From assembly GCA_036971615.1 (NCBI GenBank), contig JAYKKR010000014.1:186001-250000 (forward strand): 64,000 nt of DNA. Direction: 5' to 3'. How positions within the stretch are numbered: the first letter of the stretch is position 1; every line of letters begins with the position of its first letter. A model generated the notes under the pieces. It saw only the letters and a list, made by a program, of their open reading frames with translations. It searched no databases and had not been told where the DNA came from. The translations under genes and the position numbers were made by a program. This stretch comes from Amyloporia xantha. Lineage: Eukaryota; Basidiomycota; Agaricomycetes; Polyporales; Adustoporiaceae. Below are positions 26,107 to 36,319 of this stretch, in pieces.

Positions 26107-26332
26107 TCAGCGTCTTTTTGTCATTCCCAACAGAGTTCTTCTCTCCCTCGATCAACTGAGTCTGAGTCACAAACCTATAGGTTTCCTCTTTTGCATTCTG
26201 CATCTTACGAGACCCTAAAGGTGAGTAAGCCAGTTCCGCTGTAGAACTGAAGCCTTCGTGTCCAGTATATCTATAATTGCTAGGGTCCCTTGCTATTCTG
26301 ATCTCACATACTCCACTAGATTCTTTCGTTGG

Positions 26333-27048
26333 ATGCCTGAAACACAGCTCGCCATTCCTGCAATCATGCCTGATGAGGAATTTTGGTATTCGGATGGAAA
26401 TGTCATCATCGCCACTATACAAGGGCACGCATTCTGCGTTCACTGATCAATACTATCGCGACACTCACAAGTCTTCAAAAATCTTTTTGCGGTTCCTCCC
26501 TCTGTAGATCAAGAGACGACGGATGGCTGCGTGGTTGTCTGGTTGTCCGACAGTGTCGATGACTTTTGGCATTTGTTGCATGTATTGTATGATGCCGTCA
26601 GGTGCGCTCTCTCGCATGTCCGGGGACTCTTCTAAATCTAACTACCTATGGTTCAGATATTTCGATCCCGACGGCTACCAAGCCCCATTCTCCATGGTGG
26701 CGGCGCTAGTGCGCCTAGGCCACAAGTATGAAATGGAAGGCCCGCTGCGTTCCACGCTGACACGCTTGGAGTCGTGCTTTCCGGATAATCTTTCCGACTG
26801 GGATGAAATTCACAGCGAGGAGGAGGCATTCGCCGCCAGTAATACTATGCGACTAGAAAGTAACACTGATGCCATTATAGCCGCCAACCTCGCACGTCTA
26901 ACCAACACACATTCCATCCTACCGACTGCTCTCTATCAATGTTGCTTGCTAGATGGGACTACGCTGATACAAGGTGCCTGTTCATCCGATGGGATAGCCT
27001 ACAGGCTTTGCAGAGAAGATTTGACGCGATGTATCGACGCAAGGGCGC
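26333..27048 (+). pseudogene. BTB/POZ gene, decayed copy (5' part)
   Basis: Paralogue of the intact BTB gene at 42980-44055. ATG 26333 opens MPETQLAIPAIMPDEEFWYS and follows the BTB fold to GHAFCVH, where TGA (26444-26446) replaces the paralogue's CGA. Homology continues in the shifted frames through LVRLGHKYEME, LESCFPDNLSDWDE and RCIDAR, then stops at 27048 where an LTR is inserted; the rest resumes at 40001. Upstream similarity to the paralogue reaches back to about 26125 (GAGTCACAAACCT), so the promoter was duplicated too. The product would have been a BTB adaptor-type protein; here it is non-functional. Confidence 0.8.
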
Positions 27049-27614
27049 TGTTAAGAACTAGGGTAATACTAGTACCTAAGCTTGTATATCAGTAGTAATA
27101 GATAGAGATGGAAATACTTATGGGTTTGAAGCGAAGACTCAGGTAGTCTTCAGAGGTTTAATACCGATATACCAAGTAAGTAATCGTAAGACCAAAAGGT
27201 CTTAGTGCTTGAAGACAGTGGTTTAATTGGTATTGATTAAGACCGAAGGTCGTAGGCTTAAGACCGTCTTAAAGCGATACCGCTTGGAGCGCACACAGTT
27301 ATAAGTTTGAGGTAAAGAGTAAAGACTTCCTATTACAAGATAACTCAACTCCTTCGCAAGTATTGTTGCCAGACCAAGGACTTAGGTAGCGCAGGGCAAT
27401 ACCGAAGTCCACTACTTAGCGCGAAGCTATAAGTAGCTTGTCAAGTCTGGGATAGATCGTTTTACCAGCGCGTAGCTATGGTAAGATCTACAATAGTAAT
27501 TGAAGGAGACAAGGTCTCGTTGTGCTAAGAGCTTTAAGGGTAAAAATGGATTACTCGAAACCGAAGACCGTTGGTCTTCTTAAATACAAGTAAGATATGC
27601 TAGAAGGTTCCTTA
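27049..27614. mobile_element. ~1.06-kb LTR (solo?), left part
   Basis: Begins TGTTAAGAAC at 27049 inside the BTB pseudogene; the other end (ATATCCATAACA) is at 40000. TGTTA...TAACA ends are typical of LTRs. Flanks are GGCGC (27044-27048) and GGCGT (40001-40005), a 5-bp duplication with one C/T difference. It is interrupted by the chromovirus. With 39507-40000 it totals about 1,060 bp and shows no coding sequence, so a solo LTR is likely, though a small non-autonomous LTR element is possible. Confidence 0.65.
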
Positions 27615-27965
27615 TGTTAGGAGCACAGTGGGGACGAAGGTAGCCTACGGTGCGACGTAGAGCGAGAGCGATGTTATTCAAAGTAGTGCTGTAAGACAGT
27701 AGTTATACAAGAGCGAAAGACTAAGGGATAGAGCGAGTAAGTAGGGGTTTATATAGCTAGTCATGGTTGAGCATGAGTAATGCGAAGTAGGAGTCAGGTG
27801 ATAGCTGAGTAAGGAATGAGTCATGGTTACGCATGACGACGAGGCAGTGTGGAATGGAGGAGGAGTCATAGCGGTTGCGCGCTAAGTATAGTACAGTGAG
27901 TCATGGTTAGGCATGACAACAAAGCAAGTGAACAGTAAGACGAAGTAATCAAGGAAATCGTAACA
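27615..27965 (-). repeat. 3' LTR of chromovirus
   Basis: 351 bp, same length as the copy at 39151-39501 (offset 11,536) with identical open frames. In sense direction it starts TGTTACGATT and ends CTAACA. Confidence 0.93.
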
Positions 27966-27976
27966 CTACCCCCTGT
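27966..27976 (-). promoter_or_regulatory. Polypurine tract of chromovirus
   Basis: Sense strand reads ACAGGGGGTAG immediately before the 3' LTR, the usual place and composition for plus-strand priming. It directly follows the stop codon of the CCHC ORF. Confidence 0.7.
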
Positions 27977-28927
27977 TTAAGCGGCGTCGTCACGACGTGC
28001 CGATCCTTCTTCATCATCAGCATCATAGGCAACTTCATCAATGGCCTGGCTGATAGCGTCGCTGAGACTGGGATTTTCGCTGCGAACAAAAGATGGAGAG
28101 CCTATAGGCAGCGGCACCAGTTCTGTTTCATTGTAAGGGCAAGCAGTGTCGATGTGAACAATGTGGCAGTGTCGACACAAGTTGCGAGCACATTCGTTTG
28201 ACCAATGGCCACGGCGCTGGCACATGAAGCATGAACGATTGCTGCGAGGATTATTGGGGTTGGCAACTCGGAGGCGGAAATGAATCATTCGTTCAATGAC
28301 ATTGGCAAAGTGGAGGCGGCGAATGGTGCGAGTGCGAGCCATGAGGAGACCTTCAATCTGGGTGTCGAGTTCCTTTTGCATGCGGTCGAACGCTAGGAGA
28401 TGCAGGGAAAGCCAGTGATAGCGGATGATGTCAGCCTGAAGGTTGCGGTCACCATCGGCCTCTACTGTTGCCCACAGGGCCTCTGCCTGAGGTCCCGAAG
28501 GTGCGTCGATGAAGTCGCGAAATCCGTTGTTGAATTCTGTGACTCGATGGAAAGAAGGATGACTTATGATGGGCAGAGCAACGAGCTCACTGGGAACATC
28601 CAGTTCGACTTGGTCGAGGTCCACCCTGTCGTAGACGACAGTGTAGTGCATGCGTCCATTAGCCTCTACTCCTGGAAGAGGAGTGCGATCAAAAGGTCGT
28701 CGTGGTACGAGGTAGTCCAGGCCAGGGAGAGAGTTGTTGGAGAGAGCAGGGGATGGATCGATGGACGAAGGGCCGGGGTTAGGCGGACGATACTCAGGTT
28801 CCAAATTCGCCAAGTACCCAAGACGTCCCGCGTCATCCAGACCTGGAGTAGGAATAGTGATGCGAATCTCAGGGGTGGCGGCACGAGGAGGGATCCGCTG
28901 GACAGCAGATTGGGATGGAGCATCCAT
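27977..28927 (-). CDS. Chromovirus accessory ORF: CCHC zinc-knuckle protein
   Basis: 316-residue frame from ATG 28927 to TAA 27977-27979, downstream of integrase and touching the polypurine tract. The N-terminal ~100 residues are Pro-rich. The middle is helical and resembles a capsid-like fold only in composition. Residues about 230-265 hold one canonical knuckle (CFMCQRRGHWSNEC, CX2CX4HX4C) and a variant second one (CRHCHIVHIDTAC, CX2CX3HX4C); an acidic tail follows. It differs from the Gag at 37449-39083, whose knuckle is CFRCRKPGHTANNC. A second nucleic-acid-binding, Gag-like protein is the simplest reading. Extra ORFs after pol are uncommon in Ty3/gypsy elements. No function is known to me. 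Confidence 0.7.
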   Translation of the reverse strand: MDAPSQSAVQRIPPRAATPEIRITIPTPGLDDAGRLGYLANLEPEYRPPNPGPSSIDPSPALSNNSLPGLDYLVPRRPFDRTPLPGVEANGRMHYTVVYDRVDLDQVELDVPSELVALPIISHPSFHRVTEFNNGFRDFIDAPSGPQAEALWATVEADGDRNLQADIIRYHWLSLHLLAFDRMQKELDTQIEGLLMARTRTIRRLHFANVIERMIHFRLRVANPNNPRSNRSCFMCQRRGHWSNECARNLCRHCHIVHIDTACPYNETELVPLPIGSPSFVRSENPSLSDAISQAIDEVAYDADDEEGSARRDDAA

Positions 28928-29068
28928 GGCGAGTGAAGGGAAATGGATAAGTAGTCGCTAGGAATGGTGTAGTGTAACAGATGAGCGATGGGGTATTGAT
29001 ACCCAAAAAGGGCGTACAAAGGTGGAAAGGCGAAGTTGGAAGAAAAGATGAAGAGTACAATGTACAGA

Positions 29069-29362
29069 CTAATATGTTGCCGAAGGTCGCGGTGGGCTAA
29101 GCTGCTCGACTCTAATAACCCCCTCTCTATCCTGCAGCACCAAAGGAGGCAGACGGCGTTCTGCGAGTATGTCGAGGGAATGCTGGTGTGCAGCGCGGAG
29201 CTGATTGTCGACGAGTTGTTGTTGGGTTTGGTAGGAGTAGACGACAAACCAGCCGGCGGCGGCGACGAGGGTGCAAGCGGCGATGAGGACGAGGAGAACA
29301 AGGCCGAAGGAGAGGATGCCGAAGATGAGGAGGAGGGCGGTTGGGTCGAGAGAGTAGGCCAT
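29069..29362 (-). CDS. Chromovirus accessory ORF: 97-aa membrane protein
   Basis: ATG 29362 opens MAYSLDPTA, then a long hydrophobic segment at about residues 9-43 (LLLIFGILSFGLVLLVLIAA and on), then a polar Gln/Arg-rich helix (QTQQQLVDNQLRAAHQHSLD). It predicts one or two membrane passes with a ~50-residue soluble tail. It sits between the 58-aa ORF and the CCHC ORF in the same orientation. It is too small for a classical envelope glycoprotein and lacks N-terminal signal-peptide spacing, cysteines and a furin-type site. It has no homology that I can name. Confidence 0.55.
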   Translation of the reverse strand: MAYSLDPTALLLIFGILSFGLVLLVLIAACTLVAAAGWFVVYSYQTQQQLVDNQLRAAHQHSLDILAERRLPPLVLQDREGVIRVEQLSPPRPSATY

Positions 29363-29436
29363 GGTGCTTGTTAATATAGTGAGAATCGGGGCGAAATAAA
29401 TGAACGAATCGTATAGGAAATACCAAAAATGACGAA

Positions 29437-29613
29437 TTAGTCCCAGGGAGTGGCAGTGTTACTCGGAGTTCCCCAATTAGACTGATGGGCGGCAAGGGAA
29501 GTGCGACGAGTGATGGAGAACGAAGAGAGGAATATGGCAGTGGTAAGTGCGCCGAGGATGAACCCAAACAGGGCAGAGGAGAGTGCGACAAGGGCGATGA
29601 TGATGAGAGACAT
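29437..29613 (-). CDS. Chromovirus accessory ORF: 58-aa membrane peptide
   Basis: ATG at 29613 lies ten bases after the integrase stop codon (29623-29625). The product starts MSLIIIALVALSSALFGF and is hydrophobic to about residue 30, then polar, ending TATPWD at TAA 29437-29439. One transmembrane helix or an uncleaved signal anchor is predicted. The tight spacing after pol suggests reinitiation or a subgenomic message. The open frame is short, so chance cannot be excluded, but the adjoining 97-aa hydrophobic ORF makes a paired function plausible. Confidence 0.45.
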   Translation of the reverse strand: MSLIIIALVALSSALFGFILGALTTAIFLSSFSITRRTSLAAHQSNWGTPSNTATPWD

Positions 29614-29622
29614 GGCAGAAGA

Positions 29623-30957
29623 TCAAAGTCCTGGCGCTTTTAACGCTCTGGGATGATCCATGTGGAATTGCACTAACTCCATTCGTGCGTTCTGCAAATT
29701 GCGCATTGGCTCCCAAGTATCGTCCGATGGAGAATATCCTTTCCATCGTACGAGATAGTGGACCTTCCCACGGATTTTCTTGGATTCGAGGATGGTTTCT
29801 ACTTCGAATTCTTCGTGATCATCAACAATATCCGGTGGAGGTCGGATGAAGTTAGGACCGTGTTCTGGAGTTTCATGATAGCGCGCAAGAAGCTGCGCAT
29901 GGAAGACCGGATGGATCCTCCAGGTCGGAGGTAAGACAAGCCGGTAGACTAATGGGGAAAGAACCTCGGCAACTTCGAAAGGGCCATAGCGACGAGGGGC
30001 TAATTTTGCTGATGGATGTGTGGTATGGATATTCTTGCCATCGAGCCAGACTTTGTCACCCTTCTCGAAAGGAAGGAAGTTCCGTTGGAAGGTTCTGTCG
30101 GCCATTACCTGAGAAGCTAGCTTGTGACTGGCCGAGATTTCTGTGCGAAGTTTCTCCAGCTTCTCGAGCCTATTCTGATTGGAAGGTGCGAGGCTCGGAG
30201 TGACCGCGGGTACATGGGAACAGGGAGAATAGCCCATCAGAGCTTCGAATGGAGAACAATGGATGGCGCTATGATACCGGTGATTGTGTGCAAATTCAGC
30301 GATAGGGAGGAGTTCAGCCCAATCTTCTCCTCGATGATTGCAAAAGATTCGAAGATAGAGTTCTAATTCTTGGTTAAGACGTTCAGTTCCTCCATCAGTC
30401 TGAGGATGATAAGCAGTAGAAAGCGCTTGTTGAACTTTGAGCGCTTTGAGAAGTTCGGAAAACATCTTTGATGCAAACTGTGTGCCTCTATCCGAGATTA
30501 GTTTCTGGGGAAGTCCATAGTGTCGGAATACTTGATCTCGATACAAGCTAGCGGTTTCTTCGGCTGTGCAGGTCTTCTTGCAGGGAATGAATACCGCAGC
30601 TTTGGTTCCATCATGATCAGAAACGACAAGGCACGAGTCAAATCCTTTTGATTCGGGAAGATCCGTGATGAAGTCCATGGATACAACTTGAAATGGTTCG
30701 GAGTACTTCTGATCAATGGGTTGGGCCGGGATCTTCGGAGGATTAGTCACTGGCTTCGACATCTGGCAGACTGCGCATCCAGTGACGTAGTTTCTGACGA
30801 ATACACTGATGCCGGGCCACCAGTAATGTCGTTGGAGCAATTCCAGTGTTTTCCATCGGCCCGGATGACCTGCAGTAGCTGAGTCATGGAAAGCACTCAC
30901 AATTTTGCGACGTAGTGCGGGGTCTTTGGGAATATAGACACGACCCTTGTAGGTCAA
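29623..30957 (-). CDS. Pol: integrase with C-terminal chromodomain
   Basis: Continuation of Pol in a shifted frame. It has the HHCC zinc-binding module (HDSATAGHPGRWKTLELLQ ... CAVCQ), then the catalytic core with D (MDFITDLP), D (SDRGTQFASK) and E (TDGGTERLNQELE), then the GPF/GPY-like region (RYGPFEVAEVL), and finally a chromodomain (FEVETILESKKIRGKVHYLV, RWKGYSPSDDTWEP). Chromodomains steer integration to methylated-histone chromatin. The frame begins without ATG because it is one base out of register with the RT-RNase H frame: the upstream frame stops at TGA 30954-30956, and a -1 shift at the CTTT just before it would fuse the two. Confidence 0.93.
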   Translation of the reverse strand: MTYKGRVYIPKDPALRRKIVSAFHDSATAGHPGRWKTLELLQRHYWWPGISVFVRNYVTGCAVCQMSKPVTNPPKIPAQPIDQKYSEPFQVVSMDFITDLPESKGFDSCLVVSDHDGTKAAVFIPCKKTCTAEETASLYRDQVFRHYGLPQKLISDRGTQFASKMFSELLKALKVQQALSTAYHPQTDGGTERLNQELELYLRIFCNHRGEDWAELLPIAEFAHNHRYHSAIHCSPFEALMGYSPCSHVPAVTPSLAPSNQNRLEKLEKLRTEISASHKLASQVMADRTFQRNFLPFEKGDKVWLDGKNIHTTHPSAKLAPRRYGPFEVAEVLSPLVYRLVLPPTWRIHPVFHAQLLARYHETPEHGPNFIRPPPDIVDDHEEFEVETILESKKIRGKVHYLVRWKGYSPSDDTWEPMRNLQNARMELVQFHMDHPRALKAPGL

Positions 30958-33308
30958 AGGTCGTCTTTGATTTCCCAGTCAGCTAGGTCACGAATAGGCT
31001 TTGGGCTGTGTCCAGAGAGTAAGGTCTTTAGAGCGGATTCGGCTTCGGGATCTCTGCTATTGCAGGACAGAATCTTTGATCGAAGTTCTGGGTCGTAGGT
31101 GAATTCGAAAGTGGTAGCACGAATGAATAAATCGTCAGGTAACAAAATAAGACGTTCGTCAGAGGGTTCCCCCCCAGTAGGGTCGTGGTCTACACGCCTA
31201 GACAATGCATCGGACTTGCCCATCCTGGAGCCGGGCACGTGGCGTAGGGTAAACTCAAACATGGACAGGAAAAGACTCCATCGTGCTTGGCGTGGAGTGA
31301 GCCTTTGAGGCTCGCGGAAGTAGGTCAAGTTCTGGTGGTCGGTGAGGATCTCAAAGGGTCGCTCTGCACCCTCGAGATAATGTTTCCAGGCGCGCAGGGC
31401 ACGGACAATAGCGAGGAGTTCACGGTCGTAGATCTCATAGTTGCGCTCGGCAGGGTTGAGCGATTGAGAAAGATAAGAACAAGGATGCCAGAGACCGTCC
31501 GAGTGTTGCTGTGACAGAACACCACCGGTCGCAAACTTGGAAGCATCAGTTTCGACACGGTAAGGCAGCGTGTGATCAGGTAAACGCAGCAGAGGGGCAT
31601 TCATGAAGAGGTCTTTCAAGTCCAAGAATGCTCGGTGCTGAGATTCAGTCCACACAAAGGGCTGTGTTTTCTGTGTGAGATCGAACAACGGTCGCGCAAT
31701 GGTGGAGTAGTCTCGAATGAAGCGTCGATAGAAATTAGCAAACCCTAAAAAGGATTGGACTTGCTTCACTGTTGCTGGGGTGGGCCAATCAGCGATACCA
31801 GCAAGTTTGACCGGGTCCATCTTCACAAAACCATTACCGAGGATGAGGCCGAGGAATTCAATTTGTTGGACATTGAAAATACACTTGTCAGGTTTCAGAA
31901 AAAGATCACTGTCAATGAGTCGTTGCAGGATGCGACGGGTGCGCTCATGATGAGTAGCTAAGTCCGAGGAAAACCACAAGAAGTCATCCATGTAGATGAG
32001 AAGCCAGCCTTCTTTGATCATGTCGTCAAAGGTAGTGTTCATCATGGCTTGGAAGGAGGCTGGGGAGTTGCAAAGCCTGAAGAACATCACAGTGGGTTCG
32101 AAAAGGCCGCGGTTGGTAATGAAAGCAGCTTTCCATTCGTCTCCCTTCCTGATGCGCATGTTATTGAAGCCTTTGCGGACATCTGCTTTGGAAAAGAAAG
32201 CAGCATCGCGGATTTTGTCAATCAGATCTGAGACAAGGGGCAAAGGGTATCGATTCTTCACAGTCCATTCGTTGATATAACGATAATCCTGGCAGGGACG
32301 AAGATCGCCGGATTTTTTGTCAACGAAGAAGAAAGGGGAGGCTTGTGGAGATTTGGAAGGTCGGATATACCCTGACGCGAGGTTATCAGCAAGGAACTTG
32401 TCAAGTTCAACTTGCTGTTTCGGTGATAAGGGGTAGACCTTCCCCCGTCGGGGTACGAAGCCTTCTTTAAGATCAATGGCGTGGTCATACTCCTTATGAC
32501 TAGGAAGACGTTCGGAGGACTTCTTGTCAAATACCTGGGCAAAAGCGCGGTAGACGTCGGGGATGTGAGCCATTGGATCGATGTTAATCTCTAGGTGTTT
32601 GTGGGCAAGCTTCTGTGAAGGGGAAAGACGACGGACATAGTGCACAGAGGTCTTGAGGCCAAGAAAGCGCACTAAGCAGTCGTCATCTTCTTGAGTTGTC
32701 TGCAAGGGTTCCGCTATGTGATCTGATTCGATGTCTGTGGGATCAGGCCCGAACTTCTGCAGTAGTTCGAGTACGAGGGAGGGTGGTTCGGAGGAGATGC
32801 GCGGTGATGTCAATAATGCGGCAATTTGTTGGCTAAGTTTCTGGCGGGGAAAAGATAGAGTACCCTTCTGCCAGTCAATGGTGGGATTCAAGCGATGTAG
32901 CCAGGAAAGGCCGAGGATAAGATGCTCCTTGCCAAGTCGAGTGACATAAGGATGGATGCGATCCGTAAATGTCCCAAATTGCATCTCTAAAGTGGCAAAG
33001 TGGGTGATGCGTCCTGCAGTGTTTTCAGATCCATCAACGTTGAGGACTCTGATTGGTTTTGTGAGTTCGAGGGATGTGATGTGGTGTGCTTTCACAAAGT
33101 CGAGGTCTATGTATGTTTCCATGGCTCCTGAGTCAAGGAGTGCATTGGTTGTGACGGTTAGTTCAGCCTGGTGCAGCGAGACGGCATAGCGCAAAGAGGA
33201 TCGATTGTCTCCAGCTACAATTACATGAGGCTCAGCAGTCCCTCGTATAGACGTTGATAGGCGCCAAGCCCCTCTGGGCCCCGACCCAGCTCTTTTCGGC
33301 CATCGCAT
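30954..33308 (-). CDS. Pol: protease, reverse transcriptase, RNase H
   Basis: Protease active site ALLDSGAMETYID (DSG instead of DTG) near 33130; RT with FSKADVRKGFNNMRI and the catalytic YMDDFLWFSSD; RNase H with VETDASKFATGGVLSQ, YEIYDRELLAIVRALR and ILTDHQNLTYF. ATG 33308 is the first in frame, but codons upstream of about 33240 belong to the inserted 4.2-kb element, so the native frame probably starts by -1 frameshift from gag. It ends prematurely at TGA 30954-30956, before integrase. Confidence 0.93.
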   Translation of the reverse strand: MRWPKRAGSGPRGAWRLSTSIRGTAEPHVIVAGDNRSSLRYAVSLHQAELTVTTNALLDSGAMETYIDLDFVKAHHITSLELTKPIRVLNVDGSENTAGRITHFATLEMQFGTFTDRIHPYVTRLGKEHLILGLSWLHRLNPTIDWQKGTLSFPRQKLSQQIAALLTSPRISSEPPSLVLELLQKFGPDPTDIESDHIAEPLQTTQEDDDCLVRFLGLKTSVHYVRRLSPSQKLAHKHLEINIDPMAHIPDVYRAFAQVFDKKSSERLPSHKEYDHAIDLKEGFVPRRGKVYPLSPKQQVELDKFLADNLASGYIRPSKSPQASPFFFVDKKSGDLRPCQDYRYINEWTVKNRYPLPLVSDLIDKIRDAAFFSKADVRKGFNNMRIRKGDEWKAAFITNRGLFEPTVMFFRLCNSPASFQAMMNTTFDDMIKEGWLLIYMDDFLWFSSDLATHHERTRRILQRLIDSDLFLKPDKCIFNVQQIEFLGLILGNGFVKMDPVKLAGIADWPTPATVKQVQSFLGFANFYRRFIRDYSTIARPLFDLTQKTQPFVWTESQHRAFLDLKDLFMNAPLLRLPDHTLPYRVETDASKFATGGVLSQQHSDGLWHPCSYLSQSLNPAERNYEIYDRELLAIVRALRAWKHYLEGAERPFEILTDHQNLTYFREPQRLTPRQARWSLFLSMFEFTLRHVPGSRMGKSDALSRRVDHDPTGGEPSDERLILLPDDLFIRATTFEFTYDPELRSKILSCNSRDPEAESALKTLLSGHSPKPIRDLADWEIKDDL

Positions 33309-34444
33309 CCCGCACGGCACTTCGGCTCAGTCACTCAACCCTTCGATTTCGCCTTCGACGTCCGTCGATACTACGCACGTTATCCCCGACGCTCAGTACC
33401 CTTCGACGCTCTTCGACGTCGTCGACTGTGCGCGACGCTTGCTCGAAGCTCGGCGCGGTCGTTCCGGTGTCTCGCCCTTAGATCCTAGGCCATCTCCCGC
33501 ATCCGGCGGACAATGGTGCCACTCGACGCCGCTCGTACAGCGCATGCATCGCTTCGTGCCACACCGACGTGTCCGGTCTTTCCCGATTAGGTATCGAGCC
33601 TCGCAGCGTGCCTTCGAAGTCGGATATCGGTCCGAAGTGTCTCGTATGTTTCTCTTCATCTCCGTGTTCGGCATGACGTCATTCGACCGATGGACTCGAT
33701 ACGTGCCACTCAGTGAGGCAAACTCGTGTAGGACAATGCAAAGCCACTCGTACTAGTGTGCCACTCTCGATAGTCGTAGCGTTCCGTTTCGTAGTATAAA
33801 ACATGTCGTATTTCTCTCTCAAATACAAGTTCCTTTTCCCCCTCGAGTTCAGAGCTCATAAGTCGAGTTCGCCCTGTGTCTAAAGTCTTCTACTGCGTTA
33901 CTTCGTCTGCGCTGCGTTTACTTCGAAACCTCGTCACTTCGTCTGTTCGTCGATACCGTCTCAACGAACCTTTGAACCTACGATCGCCTTCGATTACCAT
34001 CGAAGAACTACGTTGCGCCTCGAACCGCGTTCTAGCTAAGTCCTCTCCGTCGAAGTGTTTCTATCTCTTCTACGACAGGTCGAAGAGCTCTATCGAGCTT
34101 CGATTGTCCACCAACTTATGTATACCTGGTGCACCATTTGATGGATGGGCCTACGCACCGTTATGCACCAGGCAGCGTTTCTGCCTGGCTGCTGGTGCAT
34201 CACTTCCTGGGGTATCTCCGGACCCTCCAGGGCCTCCTAGCTTTCGCCGTAGGGTCCCCTCGGCTTCGCGGCTTATTACTATATCTAGTAGGTATCTATT
34301 ATACCGGCCCTAGGTCATTTAATTTACAGCGAAATTTGTATTTTGGGTGCCACAGACTCATCTGGGCACCAAAAAATGTACAAAAATAGGAAAAAAATCA
34401 TGTTTTTATTTTCAATTGAGTAGGTACAACAGTACGAGAATATA

Positions 34445-35165
34445 TATATACTGTAGGTACGTCTGGCGAGCGTGCGCGGGCGGAGGGAACACGCCGGGCG
34501 GGAGCGGCGTGGACGGGCGGGAGCAGTGTGGACGGGCGGCAGGGGCAGCGTGGACAGGCGGGGCAGCGTGGACGTGCAGGGCCGCGTGCAAGGGCAGCGT
34601 GTACGGTCGGCAGGGCGGGGCAGCGTGCACGGGCAGTGCAGCATGTACGGGCGAGGGCGGCATGTATGAGCGAGGGCGGCGTGGACGCGCAGGGGCACGT
34701 GCAAGGGCAGCGTGTACGGTCGGCAGGGCGGGGCAGCGTGCACGGGCAGTGCAGCATGTACGGGCGAGGGCAGCGTGGACGGGCGAGGGCATCGTGGATG
34801 GGCGAGGGCATCGTGGACGCGCAGAGGCGCGTGCAAGGGCAGCGTGGACGGTCGGCAGGGCAGCGTGCACGGGCAGTGCAGCATGTACGAGCGGGGGCGG
34901 CGTGTACGAGCGGGGGCGGCGTGGACGGGCGAGGGCGGCGTGGACGCACAGGGGCGCGTGCAAGGGCAGCGTGTACGGTCGGTGCAGCGCGCACCAGCAT
35001 GCACGGGCGGCGCAGCGTGTAAGAGGCAGGAGCAGCGTGGACGGGCAGCGCAGCTTGCGCGGGCGGAGGGAACGCCCGGGCGGACGCAGCGTGCACAGGC
35101 GGGAGCAGCGTGCAGGGGCGGCGCAGTGTGCACAGGGGGCGCAGTGTGCGCGGGCGGAGGGAGCA
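34445..35165 (+). repeat. GC-rich minisatellite, left arm
   Basis: Short units such as GGGCAGCGTGTACGGTCGGC, GCAGCATGTACGGGCGAGGG and GCAGCGTGGACGGGCG recur. Both strands have long open frames only because the repeat lacks stops. Confidence 0.8.
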
Positions 35166-36319
35166 TCGGTCGAACGAGCACGGATGGGGCGAGCGTCGGC
35201 AGGACGAACGTCGGCGGGAAGAGCGTCGGCAGGATTAGCGGGGATCGTAGGAGCGTCGGAGGGGCGAGCGCAGGCGGGATACGTGGGGGCTGTACGAGCG
35301 TCGGGGAGGATGCCAGCGCGATGGCAAGCGGCGGCGTGCGGACGCCATTGACACTAAACAACAAGATGTCAGTACATACAAAGCTGCAAAATGAAGCGAA
35401 ACGAACTTACTTTTGGACGCTGCTCGCAGGCAGCAGCGGGACGGCAACGACGTCGTCGTCGTCGTCGAGCAGACACCAAAGCTGACGCGTCAGCTTAGTC
35501 CGGGAAGTGCCGGCTTACCAAAGGCGGAAGGCGTCTTAAACGTCTTATATTCGTCTTACGCTTATTGAGAGCATTACTATGCTCTCAATAGTGCCTCAAT
35601 CCTCCTAAAAATTAATATAAGAACAGTAAAGTAATATTAGAATAAGCTCACAAAATTTGAGGGATGCACGATAAAGAGTGCATGTACAGGAAGAGTCCCG
35701 AGTCGGCCGAGGCCTTGCGCAGCCAATCAGGTGGCGCGCTCAGCCAGGCGCGACTCGATGCTCGAAACGTTCGCTTGCCTGCCTATACGGCTGTTTCGAG
35801 CATTGCGGCCGCAATTGCTCACCTATTCACACCAAACTTAGGTGAAATCAATTCTTATATACTCTATATTACAGGCTATTTTTTATGCTACTACTGCATA
35901 GGTGAGTGCCCATGATATTCATCGAAATATTCCGATTTTTTGACCATTCTAGACCCCAAATGGGTATGTTTTCTTTGTATCTCTCTGGGGAAGTGGAGGA
36001 GTGCCCCCCAAATTCACAAACATACTACCTAATACACTGTGAGTAATCTCTATTAAATATACACCAAATATATTTACTTAAAACGGCCGTACTTGCTGAG
36101 CAGCGCGGCGAGACATCAGCCACATACCCAAATTGGGTATCCCGGCAGTTCCCGAGTGCGCGCCAACAGCGACGCGTCACCGTAGGTCGTCTCCTCGACG
36201 TCGTCCACGACGTCGACGACGTCCCGCTGCTGCTCGCGAGCAGCGTCATAAGGTGAGTCTTATAATGTTCTTTTCTTTTCTTCAGTCACTGACCGGCTGT
36301 CTGCAGCCCCAGTCCGACA

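Noticed and set aside
29069..29613. Classical retroviral-type env gene
   Set aside because: The two membrane ORFs are 58 and 97 residues, without cysteine pattern, cleavage site or fusion-peptide arrangement.
34324..35485. Long Pro/His/Ala- or Arg/Gly-rich open frames on both strands (up to 346 codons)
   Set aside because: They are stop-free readings of the GC-rich minisatellite; no domain, and frames exist on both strands and in several phases.
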